Source: Nocardioides carbamazepini
GTDB lineage: Bacteria > Actinomycetota > Actinomycetes > Propionibacteriales > Nocardioidaceae
Direction of reading: 5' to 3'
DNA: 64,000 nt
Assembly: GCF_024614185.1 (NCBI RefSeq)
Contig: NZ_JAHTLF010000016.1
Coordinates: 434,001 to 498,000 of the forward strand
Of the stretch, positions 17,931-26,928 are shown piece by piece; position 1 is the first letter of the stretch; every line of letters begins with the position of its first letter. Both the position numbers and the translations under genes were made by a program. The notes beneath the pieces were generated by a model that was given only the letters and a program-made list of their open reading frames with translations, was not told where the DNA came from and did not search any database.

Positions 17931-17972
17931 GGCAGTCCCGGCGGCCTGGCCGACGGACCGAGAGGAGATGAC

Positions 17973-18860
17973 GTGAGTCCCACCGAGCAGATCGAGGGCA
18001 TCTTCACCGATGCCGAGGTGACCGGTTCCGTCCACGCACGCCACGTCGAACGCGACGACATCGAGGTCGCGGTGAGAGCCGACGACCCGGTCGTGCTCGC
18101 TTCGGTCTTCAAGATCCCGGTCGCGTTAGCATACGCCCGTGCGGTGGTTGGCGGGCGTCTCGACGCCACAGAGCAGGTGATCGTGCCCTCGCGCTACCGC
18201 GTGGGCGGCATCGGCACGGGTGGTTGTCGAGACGAGGTGCGCATGAGCCTGCGCGACCTGGCCGGTCTCATGCTCACGCTGAGCGACAACGCCGCGACGG
18301 ACGTGATCCTCGATCGGGTCGGCCTCGAGGCGGTGACCGCGGTGCTCGAGGACCTGGATCTCGACAGCACCGTGATCGGCGGCGGCTGTGAGGCCGTCTT
18401 CGGGAGCATGTACGAGGACCTCGGCATCGCGTCGAGCGAGAGCCTCGACGCGGTCGCTGCCGCGACGAACGACGCGACCCTGCCGGCGCTCCGCGCATGT
18501 GATCCTCGGCGGAGCGTCCAGCGCTCGACCGCACGCGACATCACCCGGCTGCTGTCGGCGATCTGGAACGACGAGAAGTCCGACCCCCGCGCCTGCGCGA
18601 TCGTCCGCGACATCATGGCCGACCAGGTGTGGAGCCACCGGCTGACATCCGGCTTCCCCGACGGTGTCGCGGTCGCCGGAAAGACGGGCACGCTGCCCGG
18701 CGTCCGCAACGAGGCCGGTGTCGTGACCTACCCCGATGGGACCAGGTACGCCGTGGCGATCTTCCTCCGCTCGACGCGCGTCTCCGATCGGATGCCCGCG
18801 GCCGACCGCGCGATCGGCCTCGCGGCGCGCGCGGCGGTCGAGGGGATGCGGCAGTCGTGA
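17973..18860 (+). CDS. Class A beta-lactamase-fold serine hydrolase, apparently cytoplasmic
   Basis: A 295-residue serine hydrolase with all three class A landmarks: SVFK (S-x-x-K nucleophile), SDN, and KTGT. The order and spacing are as in penicillin-recognising enzymes. There is no signal peptide; the protein begins with a charged helix (SPTEQIEGIFTDAE), so a true periplasmic antibiotic beta-lactamase is unlikely. Next to peptide transporter and D-aminoacylase genes, a cytoplasmic D-amino-acid peptidase or amidase role is more plausible. GAGAGGAG precedes GTG 17973. The stop overlaps the GTG of the transporter ATPase, so it belongs to that operon. Confidence 0.85.
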   Translation: MSPTEQIEGIFTDAEVTGSVHARHVERDDIEVAVRADDPVVLASVFKIPVALAYARAVVGGRLDATEQVIVPSRYRVGGIGTGGCRDEVRMSLRDLAGLMLTLSDNAATDVILDRVGLEAVTAVLEDLDLDSTVIGGGCEAVFGSMYEDLGIASSESLDAVAAATNDATLPALRACDPRRSVQRSTARDITRLLSAIWNDEKSDPRACAIVRDIMADQVWSHRLTSGFPDGVAVAGKTGTLPGVRNEAGVVTYPDGTRYAVAIFLRSTRVSDRMPAADRAIGLAARAAVEGMRQS

Positions 18861-20908
18861 GCGCCGCCGCCGACCTCGGCACGGTCAGCGCGACGCGGGT
18901 TCTCGACGTACGTGACCTGACCGTCGCCATCGAGGCACACGGCCGCCGGCTGCAGCCGGTCTCCGGGGTGTCGTTGCACATCAGCGCGGGAGAGACGCTG
19001 GGCCTGGTGGGGGAATCGGGGTCCGGCAAGTCGATGACAGGAGCGGCCATCATGGGGATGCTGCCGCCCGGCGGGACCATCACCGGAGGCAGCGTCACCC
19101 TCGGTGGTCGCGATCTCCGGTCGCTCAGCGAGACGGACTACCGCCAGGTGCGGGGCAACGACATCGCCATGGTGTTCCAAGACAGCCTGACCTCGCTCAA
19201 TCCCACGCGCACGATCGGGTACCAGATCGCGGAGCCGGTCCGGATCCACCGTGGCGCCTCACGCAAGGAGGCCTGGGAGCGGGCCGCCGAGGTCCTCTCA
19301 CTGGTGGGGATCCCCCGGCCGGCGGAACGGCTGGGGGACTATCCGCACCAACTGTCCGGAGGGATGCGGCAGCGGGTGATGATCGCGATGGCACTCGCCT
19401 GCGAGCCGAAGGTGATCATCGCCGACGAGCCGACGACAGCGCTCGACGTCACCATGCAGGCGCAGGTGCTCACCCTCCTGGACGGCCTCAAGGAACGTCT
19501 CGGCATGGCGATGATCCTGATCACCCACGACATGGGAGTGATCGCTGGCCGAGCGGACCGGGTCAACGTCATGTACGCGGGACGGATCGCCGAGGCCGCC
19601 GACACCGAGGATCTCTTCGCGGCGATGCGGCACCCCTACACCCACGACCTCCTCGCTTCGATCCCGCTGCTCGACCAGGACCGGTCGGCCAGGCTCTATT
19701 CGATCAGCGGACTGCCCCCCGACCTTTCGGAGAGGTCCGCGGGCTGTCCCTACGCCTCGCGCTGCCGGCGCGTCAGCGACGCCTGCACCGCGCTGGCTCC
19801 CGAGCTCATCGAGCACATGCCGGGCCACGCCTTCGCGTGCTGGCATCCGATGCCGCCCCAGAGCTCGCCGGTGCTCGTGGCTCGCCGCCAGGCGAACGAC
19901 AGCCGGCACGAGGAGACCGTCGAGGACGCGACTCCCCCGCGTCTGGCGGTCTCCGGCCTGGTCAAGGAGTACGACGTCCGTCGTGGCTGGTTCGGGGCCT
20001 CGGCCCGCCTCAGCGCGGTGGCCGGCGTCAGCTTCGAGATCGCCCCGGGCCAGACCTATGGCCTCGTGGGGGAGTCAGGATGTGGCAAGTCGACCCTCGG
20101 CCGCACGATCATCGGCCTCGAACGCCCGACCGCAGGGGAGATCCGGCTCGACGGCCTCGACCTCGAACCGCTCAAGGGCGGGGAGGGCCGACGTAGGCGA
20201 CGTCCGATCCAGATGATGTTCCAGGATCCCTACGCCTCTCTCGACCCCCGTCTGCGGGTCGCCGCGATCATCAGGGAGCCCCTGCGCCTCGCCGGTGACG
20301 CGGACCGCTCCGCGCAGGACGCACGGGTGCGCGACCTGCTCGACGCCGTCGGGCTTCCGACCAGCGTGCTCGAGCGACTCCCGCACGAGCTCTCCGGGGG
20401 CCAGCGTCAGCGGGTCGGTCTGGCGCGTGCTCTCGCCGTCCATCCGTCGGTCCTCGTGGCCGACGAGCCGGTCAGCGCGCTCGACGTGTCCGTGCGCTCG
20501 CAGGTCCTCAATCTGATGAAGGACCTGCAGGCCGATCTCGGCCTGACCTCCTTGGTGATCTCTCACGACCTGGCGGTCGTGAAGTACCTCGCCGATCGCA
20601 TCGGCGTGATGTACCTCGGCAAGCTCGTGGAGGAGGGGGCCGGCGAGGACATCTACCAAGCCGCCGCCCATCCCTACACCGCAGGCCTCATCGCCGCGAT
20701 TCCCGAGCCCGTCCCCGATGTCGAGCGGGCCAAGCCCGCGGCGGCCGTCACTGGGGAGCTGCCGAGCGCGATCGATCCGCCGTCGGGCTGCCGGTTCCGG
20801 ACCCGCTGTCCGCTCGCCGACGACATCTGTGCGGTCCGGGAGCCGGAGCTGATCGATCTCGGTGCCGGGCACAAGGTCGCTTGTCACTTCCCTCTTCGTG
20901 TCGGCTGA
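18857..20908 (+). CDS. Dpp/Opp-type ABC importer ATPase, two nucleotide-binding domains fused
   Basis: A 683-residue fusion of DppD-like and DppF-like ATPases that powers oligopeptide import. Domain 1 has Walker A GESGSGKS, signature LSGGMRQRV, Walker B VIIADEPTTALD and the oligopeptide-specific C-terminal Cys motif GCPYASRCRR...C. Domain 2 has GESGCGKS, LSGGQRQRV, VLVADEPVSALD and GCRFRTRCPLADDIC. The two cysteine-rich tails mark the dipeptide/oligopeptide/nickel subfamily. The GTG start at 18857 overlaps the preceding stop (GTGA). The longer open frame upstream, from 18629, lies inside the beta-lactamase-like gene and is not used. Confidence 0.94.
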   Translation: MSAAADLGTVSATRVLDVRDLTVAIEAHGRRLQPVSGVSLHISAGETLGLVGESGSGKSMTGAAIMGMLPPGGTITGGSVTLGGRDLRSLSETDYRQVRGNDIAMVFQDSLTSLNPTRTIGYQIAEPVRIHRGASRKEAWERAAEVLSLVGIPRPAERLGDYPHQLSGGMRQRVMIAMALACEPKVIIADEPTTALDVTMQAQVLTLLDGLKERLGMAMILITHDMGVIAGRADRVNVMYAGRIAEAADTEDLFAAMRHPYTHDLLASIPLLDQDRSARLYSISGLPPDLSERSAGCPYASRCRRVSDACTALAPELIEHMPGHAFACWHPMPPQSSPVLVARRQANDSRHEETVEDATPPRLAVSGLVKEYDVRRGWFGASARLSAVAGVSFEIAPGQTYGLVGESGCGKSTLGRTIIGLERPTAGEIRLDGLDLEPLKGGEGRRRRRPIQMMFQDPYASLDPRLRVAAIIREPLRLAGDADRSAQDARVRDLLDAVGLPTSVLERLPHELSGGQRQRVGLARALAVHPSVLVADEPVSALDVSVRSQVLNLMKDLQADLGLTSLVISHDLAVVKYLADRIGVMYLGKLVEEGAGEDIYQAAAHPYTAGLIAAIPEPVPDVERAKPAAAVTGELPSAIDPPSGCRFRTRCPLADDICAVREPELIDLGAGHKVACHFPLRVG

Positions 20909-21055
20909 CGACACATGACGGAGCGAATCGTCAGATCGTCCAAAGACCCCCGTGGCGCAGACCACCAACGATGGACTCACAGTTCACATAGCAGTCGGCC
21001 ACGGTGCGACTCGGAGAAACCAGTGCCGCGAGACCCCCAGGGTTGGAGAATCAGC

Positions 21056-22930
21056 ATGAAGGCAATCAGGCGATCGAGCATGGTGCGCGCCGGCGTGGCG
21101 CTCCTGCTGGCGGGCTCCCTCGCGGCCTGTGGCGGCGGTGGAGGGAACGGCAAGACCCCGACCGTGAGCGGGGACAAGGGCTTCGGGTCGATCCCGGAGG
21201 CCGCCGATACCGTCCAGGCCGGCGGGACCGTGGACATCGCACTCTCGCCGGGCCTGGCGCCGAACTACATCTACCCCAACGTACCGGCGGTCTTCAACGG
21301 CACGACGGTCGCGCCCTCGCAGCTCTGGCGCCCGCTCTACTGGCGCTCCACCGGAGCCACGGCCGCGGTCAACGACGAGCTCAGCATCGCTGAGCCTCCC
21401 GAGTACAGCAGCGACCGGAAGACGATCACGATCGAGCTCAAGGACTCCTACACGTGGTCCGACGGCGAGCCGGTCGTCGCGGATGACCTCGTCTTCTCGA
21501 TCGAGCTCATCCGCGCCGCGCTGAAGGAGGACGCGTCGAACTGGAGCTACTACACCCCCGGCCAGTTCCCCGACGACCTGGCGTCGGTCGAGGCCACCGA
21601 CGAGCACACGGTCACTCTGACGCTGACGACCGCGTACAACCCGGGCTACTTCGACGCCTTCGTCCTCGGCAACCTGATCCCGCTGCCGGCCCACAGCTGG
21701 AGCAAGGCCTCGGACGACGGCCCGATCATCGACTTCAGGGACCCGGCCAACGCCAAGGCGACCTTCGACTACCTGCACAAGGCGTCGCAGGACCAGAAGT
21801 CGTTCGCCACCAACCCGCTGTGGTCGGTCGTCAACGGGCCGTTCAAGCTCAAGGGCTTCGACAGTTCCACCGGTGGCTTCACCCTGGTCCCGAACGAGGA
21901 GTACAGCGGACCGCAGGCCGCGCAGGTCGATGAGGTCAACTACCTCCCGTTCACCTCGCCCGCAGCGGTGTTCAACCAGGTCCGAGCCGGCAACCTGACC
22001 GTGGCGCTGCTCGACTCGAGCTATATCGACCAACTGCCGACCCTCGAGTCGACCGGCTACAACTACTACGGGATGCCGAAGGAGGGGCAGGTCAACTCCC
22101 TGTTCCTCAACTTCGAGAACACCACCAACAACTTCGACAAGATGATCGCCCAGCCCTACCTGCGGCAGGCCTTGCAGCACCTGATCGACCAGCCCGGCTA
22201 CATCAAGAGCAAGGGGATCTACAACGGCGCCGCCGCGGAGAGCTACAGCCCGGTCTCGGCGGCCTCCGCCAACGCCCCCGGCTTCGGCGACAAGGCGCCG
22301 TACCCGTACAGCATCGAGACCGCGAAGAAGCTGCTCGAGGATCACGGCTGGAAGGTGGTCGACCACGGAGAGACCACGTGCGTCCGCCCGGGAGCCGGCG
22401 ACGACCAGTGCGGCGAGGGCATTCCCGAGGGCCAGAAGCTGAGCTTCAACCTCTTCTACGCCAACAGCCCGACCTCGATCGCGGCCCGCAACACCGCGTT
22501 CATCGCGGCCGCCAAGAAGGTCGGCATCACGATCGAGTCGGCGGCCAAGGCCACGAACTTCATGTACTCCAACTACGACAACAACTTCGCCCCGGAGAAC
22601 AAGGACAAGTGGGCGGTGCAGGACTCGGGCCCGATCAACCTGGGCGGCTACCCGACCGCGAGCCTCATCTGGAGCACCGAGGGTGCCTACAACGCCGGCC
22701 ACTACTCCAGTGAGGAGGCCGACAGCCTGATGAACGAGTCGATCTCGGGCGAGGACCCCAAGGCGCTGTCCAACGAGGCCACCTTCCTCGGCAAGGATCT
22801 GCCGGTCCTCTACATGCCCAACCCGTCGAACATCGTGGTCTGGAAGAAGACGCTCTCCGGTGACCCGGACGCCTTCGCCAACATCACGCAGGGGTTCCTG
22901 ACGCCCGAGTTCTGGTACTACGCCGGCTAG
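21056..22930 (+). CDS. Family 5 (peptide-type) ABC transporter substrate-binding lipoprotein
   Basis: A 624-residue extracytoplasmic binding protein. The N-terminus MKAIRRSSMVRAGVALLLAGSL continues to a lipobox LAAC, giving a lipidated Cys and then a Gly/Asn linker. The family-5 core shows LWRPLYWRSTG, a W-S-D-G-E-P-V-x-A-D-D block (YTWSDGEPVVADDLVFSIE) and the hinge region YLRQALQHLID. It delivers peptides or similar ligands to the permeases that follow. GGAG seven bases before ATG 21056 fixes the start. The TAG stop lies inside a CTAG that is also the target site of the MITE-like element at 22927-23092, so the element inserted exactly at the end of the gene without changing the protein. Confidence 0.93.
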   Translation: MKAIRRSSMVRAGVALLLAGSLAACGGGGGNGKTPTVSGDKGFGSIPEAADTVQAGGTVDIALSPGLAPNYIYPNVPAVFNGTTVAPSQLWRPLYWRSTGATAAVNDELSIAEPPEYSSDRKTITIELKDSYTWSDGEPVVADDLVFSIELIRAALKEDASNWSYYTPGQFPDDLASVEATDEHTVTLTLTTAYNPGYFDAFVLGNLIPLPAHSWSKASDDGPIIDFRDPANAKATFDYLHKASQDQKSFATNPLWSVVNGPFKLKGFDSSTGGFTLVPNEEYSGPQAAQVDEVNYLPFTSPAAVFNQVRAGNLTVALLDSSYIDQLPTLESTGYNYYGMPKEGQVNSLFLNFENTTNNFDKMIAQPYLRQALQHLIDQPGYIKSKGIYNGAAAESYSPVSAASANAPGFGDKAPYPYSIETAKKLLEDHGWKVVDHGETTCVRPGAGDDQCGEGIPEGQKLSFNLFYANSPTSIAARNTAFIAAAKKVGITIESAAKATNFMYSNYDNNFAPENKDKWAVQDSGPINLGGYPTASLIWSTEGAYNAGHYSSEEADSLMNESISGEDPKALSNEATFLGKDLPVLYMPNPSNIVVWKKTLSGDPDAFANITQGFLTPEFWYYAG

Positions 22931-23092
22931 GCCGTGTCTCCCATTCCTCGGTGGATGCCCAGGTCGTCCCGCGCGTGCGATGGCCAGGCGCCGGCGCGAA
23001 GGCATGCTGGGCGCACGTCGAGCGTCGGCAACGCCGCCGGCGTGCGTGCGGGGCGGGCTGGGCACCGCCAGGGAATGGGAGAAACGGCCTAG
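22927..23092. mobile_element. MITE-like element with terminal inverted repeats and CTAG target duplication
   Basis: The arms 22927-22947 and 23072-23092 are inverted repeats matching at 20 of 21 positions (CTAGGCCGT...CCATTCC), and imperfect similarity continues for about 15 more bases into the interior. The outermost CTAG is present on both sides, consistent with a 4-bp target duplication. Removing one CTAG and the ~162-base body restores a continuous junction right after the binding-protein stop codon. The interior encodes no transposase, so movement would need one in trans. The family is not identified. Confidence 0.6.
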
Positions 23093-23112
23093 TTCCACCT
23101 ACGAGCCCGTCC

Positions 23113-23145
23113 TCCGGGGTGCCGTCCGCCGGGCGGCACCCCGGA
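23113..23145 (+). promoter_or_regulatory. Intercistronic stem-loop between binding-protein and permease genes
   Basis: A perfect 12-bp stem (23113-23124 with 23134-23145) and 9-base loop, followed by the AGGAGG site of the permease gene. In binding-protein operons such hairpins protect upstream mRNA and lower permease expression relative to the binding protein. That role is inferred. Confidence 0.6.
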
Positions 23146-23164
23146 CCAGAAGGAGGAAGACACG

Positions 23165-24112
23165 ATGGCCCGCTATCTCGCCCGGCGACTCGCCACTTCG
23201 CTGGTCGTCGTGATCGGCATCTCGATCGTCGTCTTCCTGCTCCTGAACGCCATGTCGGGCGCCCCGGGGCGCTCCGTCCTGGGACCCTCCGCATCGCCCG
23301 AGGCAGTCGATGCGTTCAACCACAAGGAGGGCTTCGACCGGCCGGTCGTCGTCCAGTACCTCTCCTACGTGCAGGGTCTCGTCCAAGGAGACCTGGGCCG
23401 GTCCTACAAGCTCAACCAGGACGTCGGCGAGCTGCTCGCCCAGAACGCCGGCCGAAGCGCGATGCTCTCGCTGGCCGCGCTGCTCCTGGCGCTCGCGGTC
23501 GCCGTGCCCCTCGGCATCTACCAGGCTCGCCGCCGCAACAGGCGGAGCGACTCGGCGATCACCGCCGCCACGTTCATGCTGTACGCCAGCCCGCAGTTCT
23601 TCCTCGCCGTCGTCGCGATCGAGATCTTCTCCGTGCAACTCCAGCTGCTGCCGGCCCAGGCGTCGCAGTCGCGCTCGGCGTTCGTGATCTTCACCGATCC
23701 GCGCGCGATGCTGCTGCCGATCCTGACGCTCGCTGCTGCGAACATCGCGATCTTCGCCCGCTATCAGCGCTCCGCAGCCCTCGACCAGCTCGGCCAGGAC
23801 TACATCAAGGTGGCGCGCGCCAAGGGTGTCTCCGAAAGGAAGATCGTGCGCAGCCACCTGCTGCGCAACTCCAGCCTGCCGCTCATCACGTTGGTCGGCG
23901 TCTCGGTGCCGGCACTGCTGGCGGGGAACCTGGTGATCGAGTCCGTGTTCAACTATCCCGGCCTGGGCCTGCTGTTCATCAACAGCCTGGCTCGCGAGGA
24001 CTATCCCGTGCTTCTTGCCTACACCCTCATCGGAGGCGTGCTGACCGTGCTCGGCAACCTGATCGGCGACCTCCTCGTCGCGATCGTCGACCCGCGGATC
24101 GAGCTGTCATGA
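23165..24112 (+). CDS. DppB/OppB-type ABC transporter permease
   Basis: A 315-residue inner-membrane permease. The N-terminus ARYLARRLATSLVVVIGISIVVFLLL is the typical first helix of DppB. There are about six hydrophobic segments, with LTLAAANIAIFARYQRSA and the EAA loop DYIKVARAKGVSERKIVRSHLLRNSSLPLI coupling to the ATPase. The C-terminal part FNYPGLGLLFINSL is the DppB signature. AGAAGGAGG lies just before ATG 23165. The stop overlaps the ATG of the partner permease. Confidence 0.95.
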   Translation: MARYLARRLATSLVVVIGISIVVFLLLNAMSGAPGRSVLGPSASPEAVDAFNHKEGFDRPVVVQYLSYVQGLVQGDLGRSYKLNQDVGELLAQNAGRSAMLSLAALLLALAVAVPLGIYQARRRNRRSDSAITAATFMLYASPQFFLAVVAIEIFSVQLQLLPAQASQSRSAFVIFTDPRAMLLPILTLAAANIAIFARYQRSAALDQLGQDYIKVARAKGVSERKIVRSHLLRNSSLPLITLVGVSVPALLAGNLVIESVFNYPGLGLLFINSLAREDYPVLLAYTLIGGVLTVLGNLIGDLLVAIVDPRIELS

Positions 24113-25020
24113 GCGCCGGAGCCGACTCCGGTCAGGTGGTCGGGGCCGCCGAGGTCCTCGCCGGGCGGCGACGGGTGGAACTGCTGCGGCGGCTCCGCAC
24201 CGGATCGCCGTTCGGCGGCACGATCGGACTCGTAGGGGTCGTACTGGCGCTCGCGATCGTCGCGGTGTGCTTCCTCGGCCCGTTGATCTACTCGACCAAC
24301 CAGGTCGACGTCGACCCCCTGAAGGCGTTCCTGCCGCCATCTGGGGAGCACCCGCTCGGCACCGACTCGCAGGGTTTCGACGTCCTCGGGCGCCTGATGG
24401 AGGGGGGCCGGGCGTCGCTCCAGATCGGGGTGTTCGCGGCCCTCGTGGCGACCGTCATCGGCACGCTGTACGGCGCGACCGCTGGTCTCGCCGGGGGGAT
24501 CGTGGATGCCGTCATGATGCGCTTCGTCGACGTGATGATGTCGGTGCCGTTCCTCTTCGTTGTGCTGATCGTGTCGACCAAGTTCAACTCATCGGCCTGG
24601 TCGCTCAGCCTGATCCTCGGTCTCTTCTCATGGCTGATCCCCGCCCGCCTCGTCCGAGCCGAGGTACTCAGCCTCAAGACCCGTGACTACGTGCTCGCTG
24701 CCCGCTCGATGGGCGCCAGCGGGCCGAGCCTCGTCTTCCGCCATCTGATTCCCAACTCCCTGGGCGTCGTCGTCGTCAACATCACCTTCCAGGTGGCCGA
24801 CGCCATCCTCGCTGTCGCCACTCTCGGGTTCCTGGGTTTCGGCTTGAGCTACCCGCACACGGACTGGGGCGGCCAGCTGTCCGCGGGTGTGAACTACCTG
24901 CTGTCCGGCTACTGGTGGCTGATCTACCCCGTCGGTCTGTGCCTGGTCGCCGTCGTGCTCGCCTTCAACCTGATCGGCGAGGCCCTCCGCGACACCCTCG
25001 ATCGTCGCCGCACGCTCTGA
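24109..25020 (+). CDS. DppC/OppC-type ABC transporter permease
   Basis: A 303-residue permease, partner of the preceding one. A cytoplasmic N-terminal stretch (~30 residues) precedes the first helix (GTIGLVGVVLALAIVAVCFLG). HPLGTDSQGFDVLGRLMEGGRASL is the DppC family signature. The EAA loop is TRDYVLAARSMGASGPSLVFRHLIPNS. The C-terminal YPVGLCLVAVVLAFNLIGEALRDTLD ends in the usual D-x-x-x-R-R pattern. ATG 24109 overlaps the previous stop (ATGA). With the fused ATPase and binding protein it completes a peptide importer. Confidence 0.95.
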   Translation: MSAGADSGQVVGAAEVLAGRRRVELLRRLRTGSPFGGTIGLVGVVLALAIVAVCFLGPLIYSTNQVDVDPLKAFLPPSGEHPLGTDSQGFDVLGRLMEGGRASLQIGVFAALVATVIGTLYGATAGLAGGIVDAVMMRFVDVMMSVPFLFVVLIVSTKFNSSAWSLSLILGLFSWLIPARLVRAEVLSLKTRDYVLAARSMGASGPSLVFRHLIPNSLGVVVVNITFQVADAILAVATLGFLGFGLSYPHTDWGGQLSAGVNYLLSGYWWLIYPVGLCLVAVVLAFNLIGEALRDTLDRRRTL

Positions 25021-25024
25021 GTCT

Positions 25025-25041
25025 CGCCCCTCGTCGGGGCG
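25025..25041. terminator. Stem-loop between convergent permease and amidohydrolase genes
   Basis: CGCCCC-TCGTC-GGGGCG (25025-25041), five bases after the permease stop, between converging genes. It is short but fully paired, with no U-tract. Confidence 0.4.
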
Positions 25042-25112
25042 CAGCGACCAAAGGACGGTCGTCGTCTCCGGCCCCGCCACTCGACGGTGGAGGGCGGCTC
25101 GCAGTTCTTGGG

Positions 25113-26738
25113 TCAGCGGCGCGCAGGCCCGCGACGCAGGGCACGGCCGGCGAGCAAGCCCGTGGGCGCGCCGTCCCGGAGCGCCGCGACACCGTTGACG
25201 AGGACGTGGCGCATGCCCGTCGCGTAGCGCTTCGGATCGGCGTACGTGGCGCGGTCCGCGACGCGGCTCAGGTCGAAGACCGCGATGTCGGCGTGGTAGC
25301 CGCGGCGGATCTCGCCGCGGTCCGCAAGCCGGAGGTTGCTCGCGGGCAGGCTGGTCACCCGTCGCACTGCCTCGCCGATGCCGACCAGGCCCTCGTCGCG
25401 GGCGTAGCGACCGATGACGCGGGCGAATGCGCCGAACGCACGCGGATGCACCGGGTGATCGGCGAACAGGTCCTCGCTGCTCGGTGCGTCGGAGTCGGAG
25501 CCGACCGACACCCAGGGGCGAGTGAAGGCACTGCGGAGGTTGTCCTCGTCGCCCAGGAAGTACGCCGCGTCGGCGTACGGCGCGGCCTCGACGATGTCGA
25601 GCAGGGTCTCCACAGGATCGGCATCGCCGCGTTCGCGGGCGATGTCCGCGACGGAGGTCCCGGGCCGGATGCCGAGCTCCGGATGACGGGACAGGATCAC
25701 GACACCGTCCGCACCGCCGCTCATGCGCCACAGACTCTCCCACTCTCCGCCCTCGCGGATCGCCGCGAGGACGCGCGCGCGGGTCGCCGGGTCGCGCAGC
25801 CGGGCACGCAGCCGCTCGATGCCGCCCCGATGGAACTGCGGAGGGATCGAGGCGGTGATGCCGGTGCTTCCCGCGACGTACGGATAGATGTCGGCGGAGA
25901 TCCGGAGACCCTCGTCGCGTGCGTCCTCGACGAGCGCGAGGATCTCGGGCATCTTGTGCCAGTTGTCCCGACCCGCCGTCTTGAGGTGGTAGATCTCGGC
26001 GCGGGCGCCGGTCTCGCGCGCGATCTCGAGGAGCTCTCGGACCGCCTCCTCGAGGCGGTCGCCCTCGTTGCGCAGGTGGGAGATGTAGAGGGCGTCGTGC
26101 TCGGCCAGGACGTGTGCGTAGGCGATCAGCTCGCGTGTGCCGGCGTAGCTGCCGGGCGGGTAGATCAGCGCAGAGCCGACGCCCAGCGCGCCGGTCTCGA
26201 GCTCGTCGCGGAGCAGGCCGCACGCTCGCGCGAGCTGGTCGTCGTCCAGTGGCTCGTCCGCGAGACCGGCGACGGCCATGCGGAGGTTCGCGGCTCCGAC
26301 GAAGGTGGCGACGTTCTGGCCGACCCCACGGCGCTCGAGATCGTCGAGGAACTCACGCGACGACGGCCACGCCGTACGGACGGTGGGGGCGATCTCGCCC
26401 AGCACGATCATCTCGGGCGTCATCTCGCCGGTGACCGGGCCGAGGGACACGCCCTCGCCGAAGACCTCGGTGGTCACTCCCTGATAGAGGTCGGAGAGGC
26501 CGCGCGGGTCCTGCTGGATCGTGAAGTAGGCATGGCTGAGGACGTTGACGAAGCCCGGGCTGACCAGGCAGCTGGTCGCGTCGAGCTCCTCGATGCCCGT
26601 GGTGTCGCCGAGCAGACCGTCCCTGGACGTGCCGATCGCGGTGATCCGTCCGTCGAGGATCGCGACGTCGGCGCGGTACGGCGGCGCGCCGGTGCCGTCG
26701 ACCACCTCGCCACCGCGAATGACGACGTCGACCTTCAT
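25113..26738 (-). CDS. N-acyl-D-amino-acid deacylase-type amidohydrolase (copy 2)
   Basis: A 541-residue D-aminoacylase-like amidohydrolase, opposite in strand to the transporter operon. The N-terminal strand is VDVVIRGGEVVDGTGAPPYRADVAILDGRI, followed by the barrel motifs VSPGFVNVLSHAY, GVTTEVFGEGVS, YISHLRNEGD, AEIYHLKTAG and VGSDSDAPS. Compared with classical D-aminoacylases, the first His of HxH is Leu (LSH) and the usual metal-ligand Cys after TTxV is replaced by Glu, so metal coordination differs. It is distinct from copy 1 (little shared sequence outside motifs). ATG 26738 is chosen for GGAAGG eight bases upstream; ATG 26762 is less likely. It is divergent from the S9 peptidase gene. 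Confidence 0.85.
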   Translation of the reverse strand: MKVDVVIRGGEVVDGTGAPPYRADVAILDGRITAIGTSRDGLLGDTTGIEELDATSCLVSPGFVNVLSHAYFTIQQDPRGLSDLYQGVTTEVFGEGVSLGPVTGEMTPEMIVLGEIAPTVRTAWPSSREFLDDLERRGVGQNVATFVGAANLRMAVAGLADEPLDDDQLARACGLLRDELETGALGVGSALIYPPGSYAGTRELIAYAHVLAEHDALYISHLRNEGDRLEEAVRELLEIARETGARAEIYHLKTAGRDNWHKMPEILALVEDARDEGLRISADIYPYVAGSTGITASIPPQFHRGGIERLRARLRDPATRARVLAAIREGGEWESLWRMSGGADGVVILSRHPELGIRPGTSVADIARERGDADPVETLLDIVEAAPYADAAYFLGDEDNLRSAFTRPWVSVGSDSDAPSSEDLFADHPVHPRAFGAFARVIGRYARDEGLVGIGEAVRRVTSLPASNLRLADRGEIRRGYHADIAVFDLSRVADRATYADPKRYATGMRHVLVNGVAALRDGAPTGLLAGRALRRGPARR

Positions 26739-26764
26739 GAACGACCACCTTCCGAGGAGCACGG

Positions 26765-26795
26765 GTGACAGAGGAGCTCATCCTCACGCTGTCAC
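26765..26795. promoter_or_regulatory. Inverted repeat in divergent amidohydrolase/S9 peptidase promoter region
   Basis: GTGACAG (26765-26771) and CTGTCAC (26789-26795) form a 7-bp inverted repeat with a 17-base centre between divergent genes. It is a candidate operator; the regulator is unknown. Confidence 0.3.
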
Positions 26796-26928
26796 CTTGC
26801 CGGGCGGACCGCCTCGTCGACGCGCACGAGTCTGACGCCGACAAGTGTGAGCGGGGGACGAAGCCTCTCGACCGGTGGCCGGGCCATGCTGGACCACCAG
26901 ACCGAAACCACCGGACGGAGCCACCGCC

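Noticed and set aside
20984..23098. 704-codon reverse frame opposite the binding-protein gene
   Set aside because: Composition-driven shadow. The forward frame has a lipobox, family motifs and a ribosome site.
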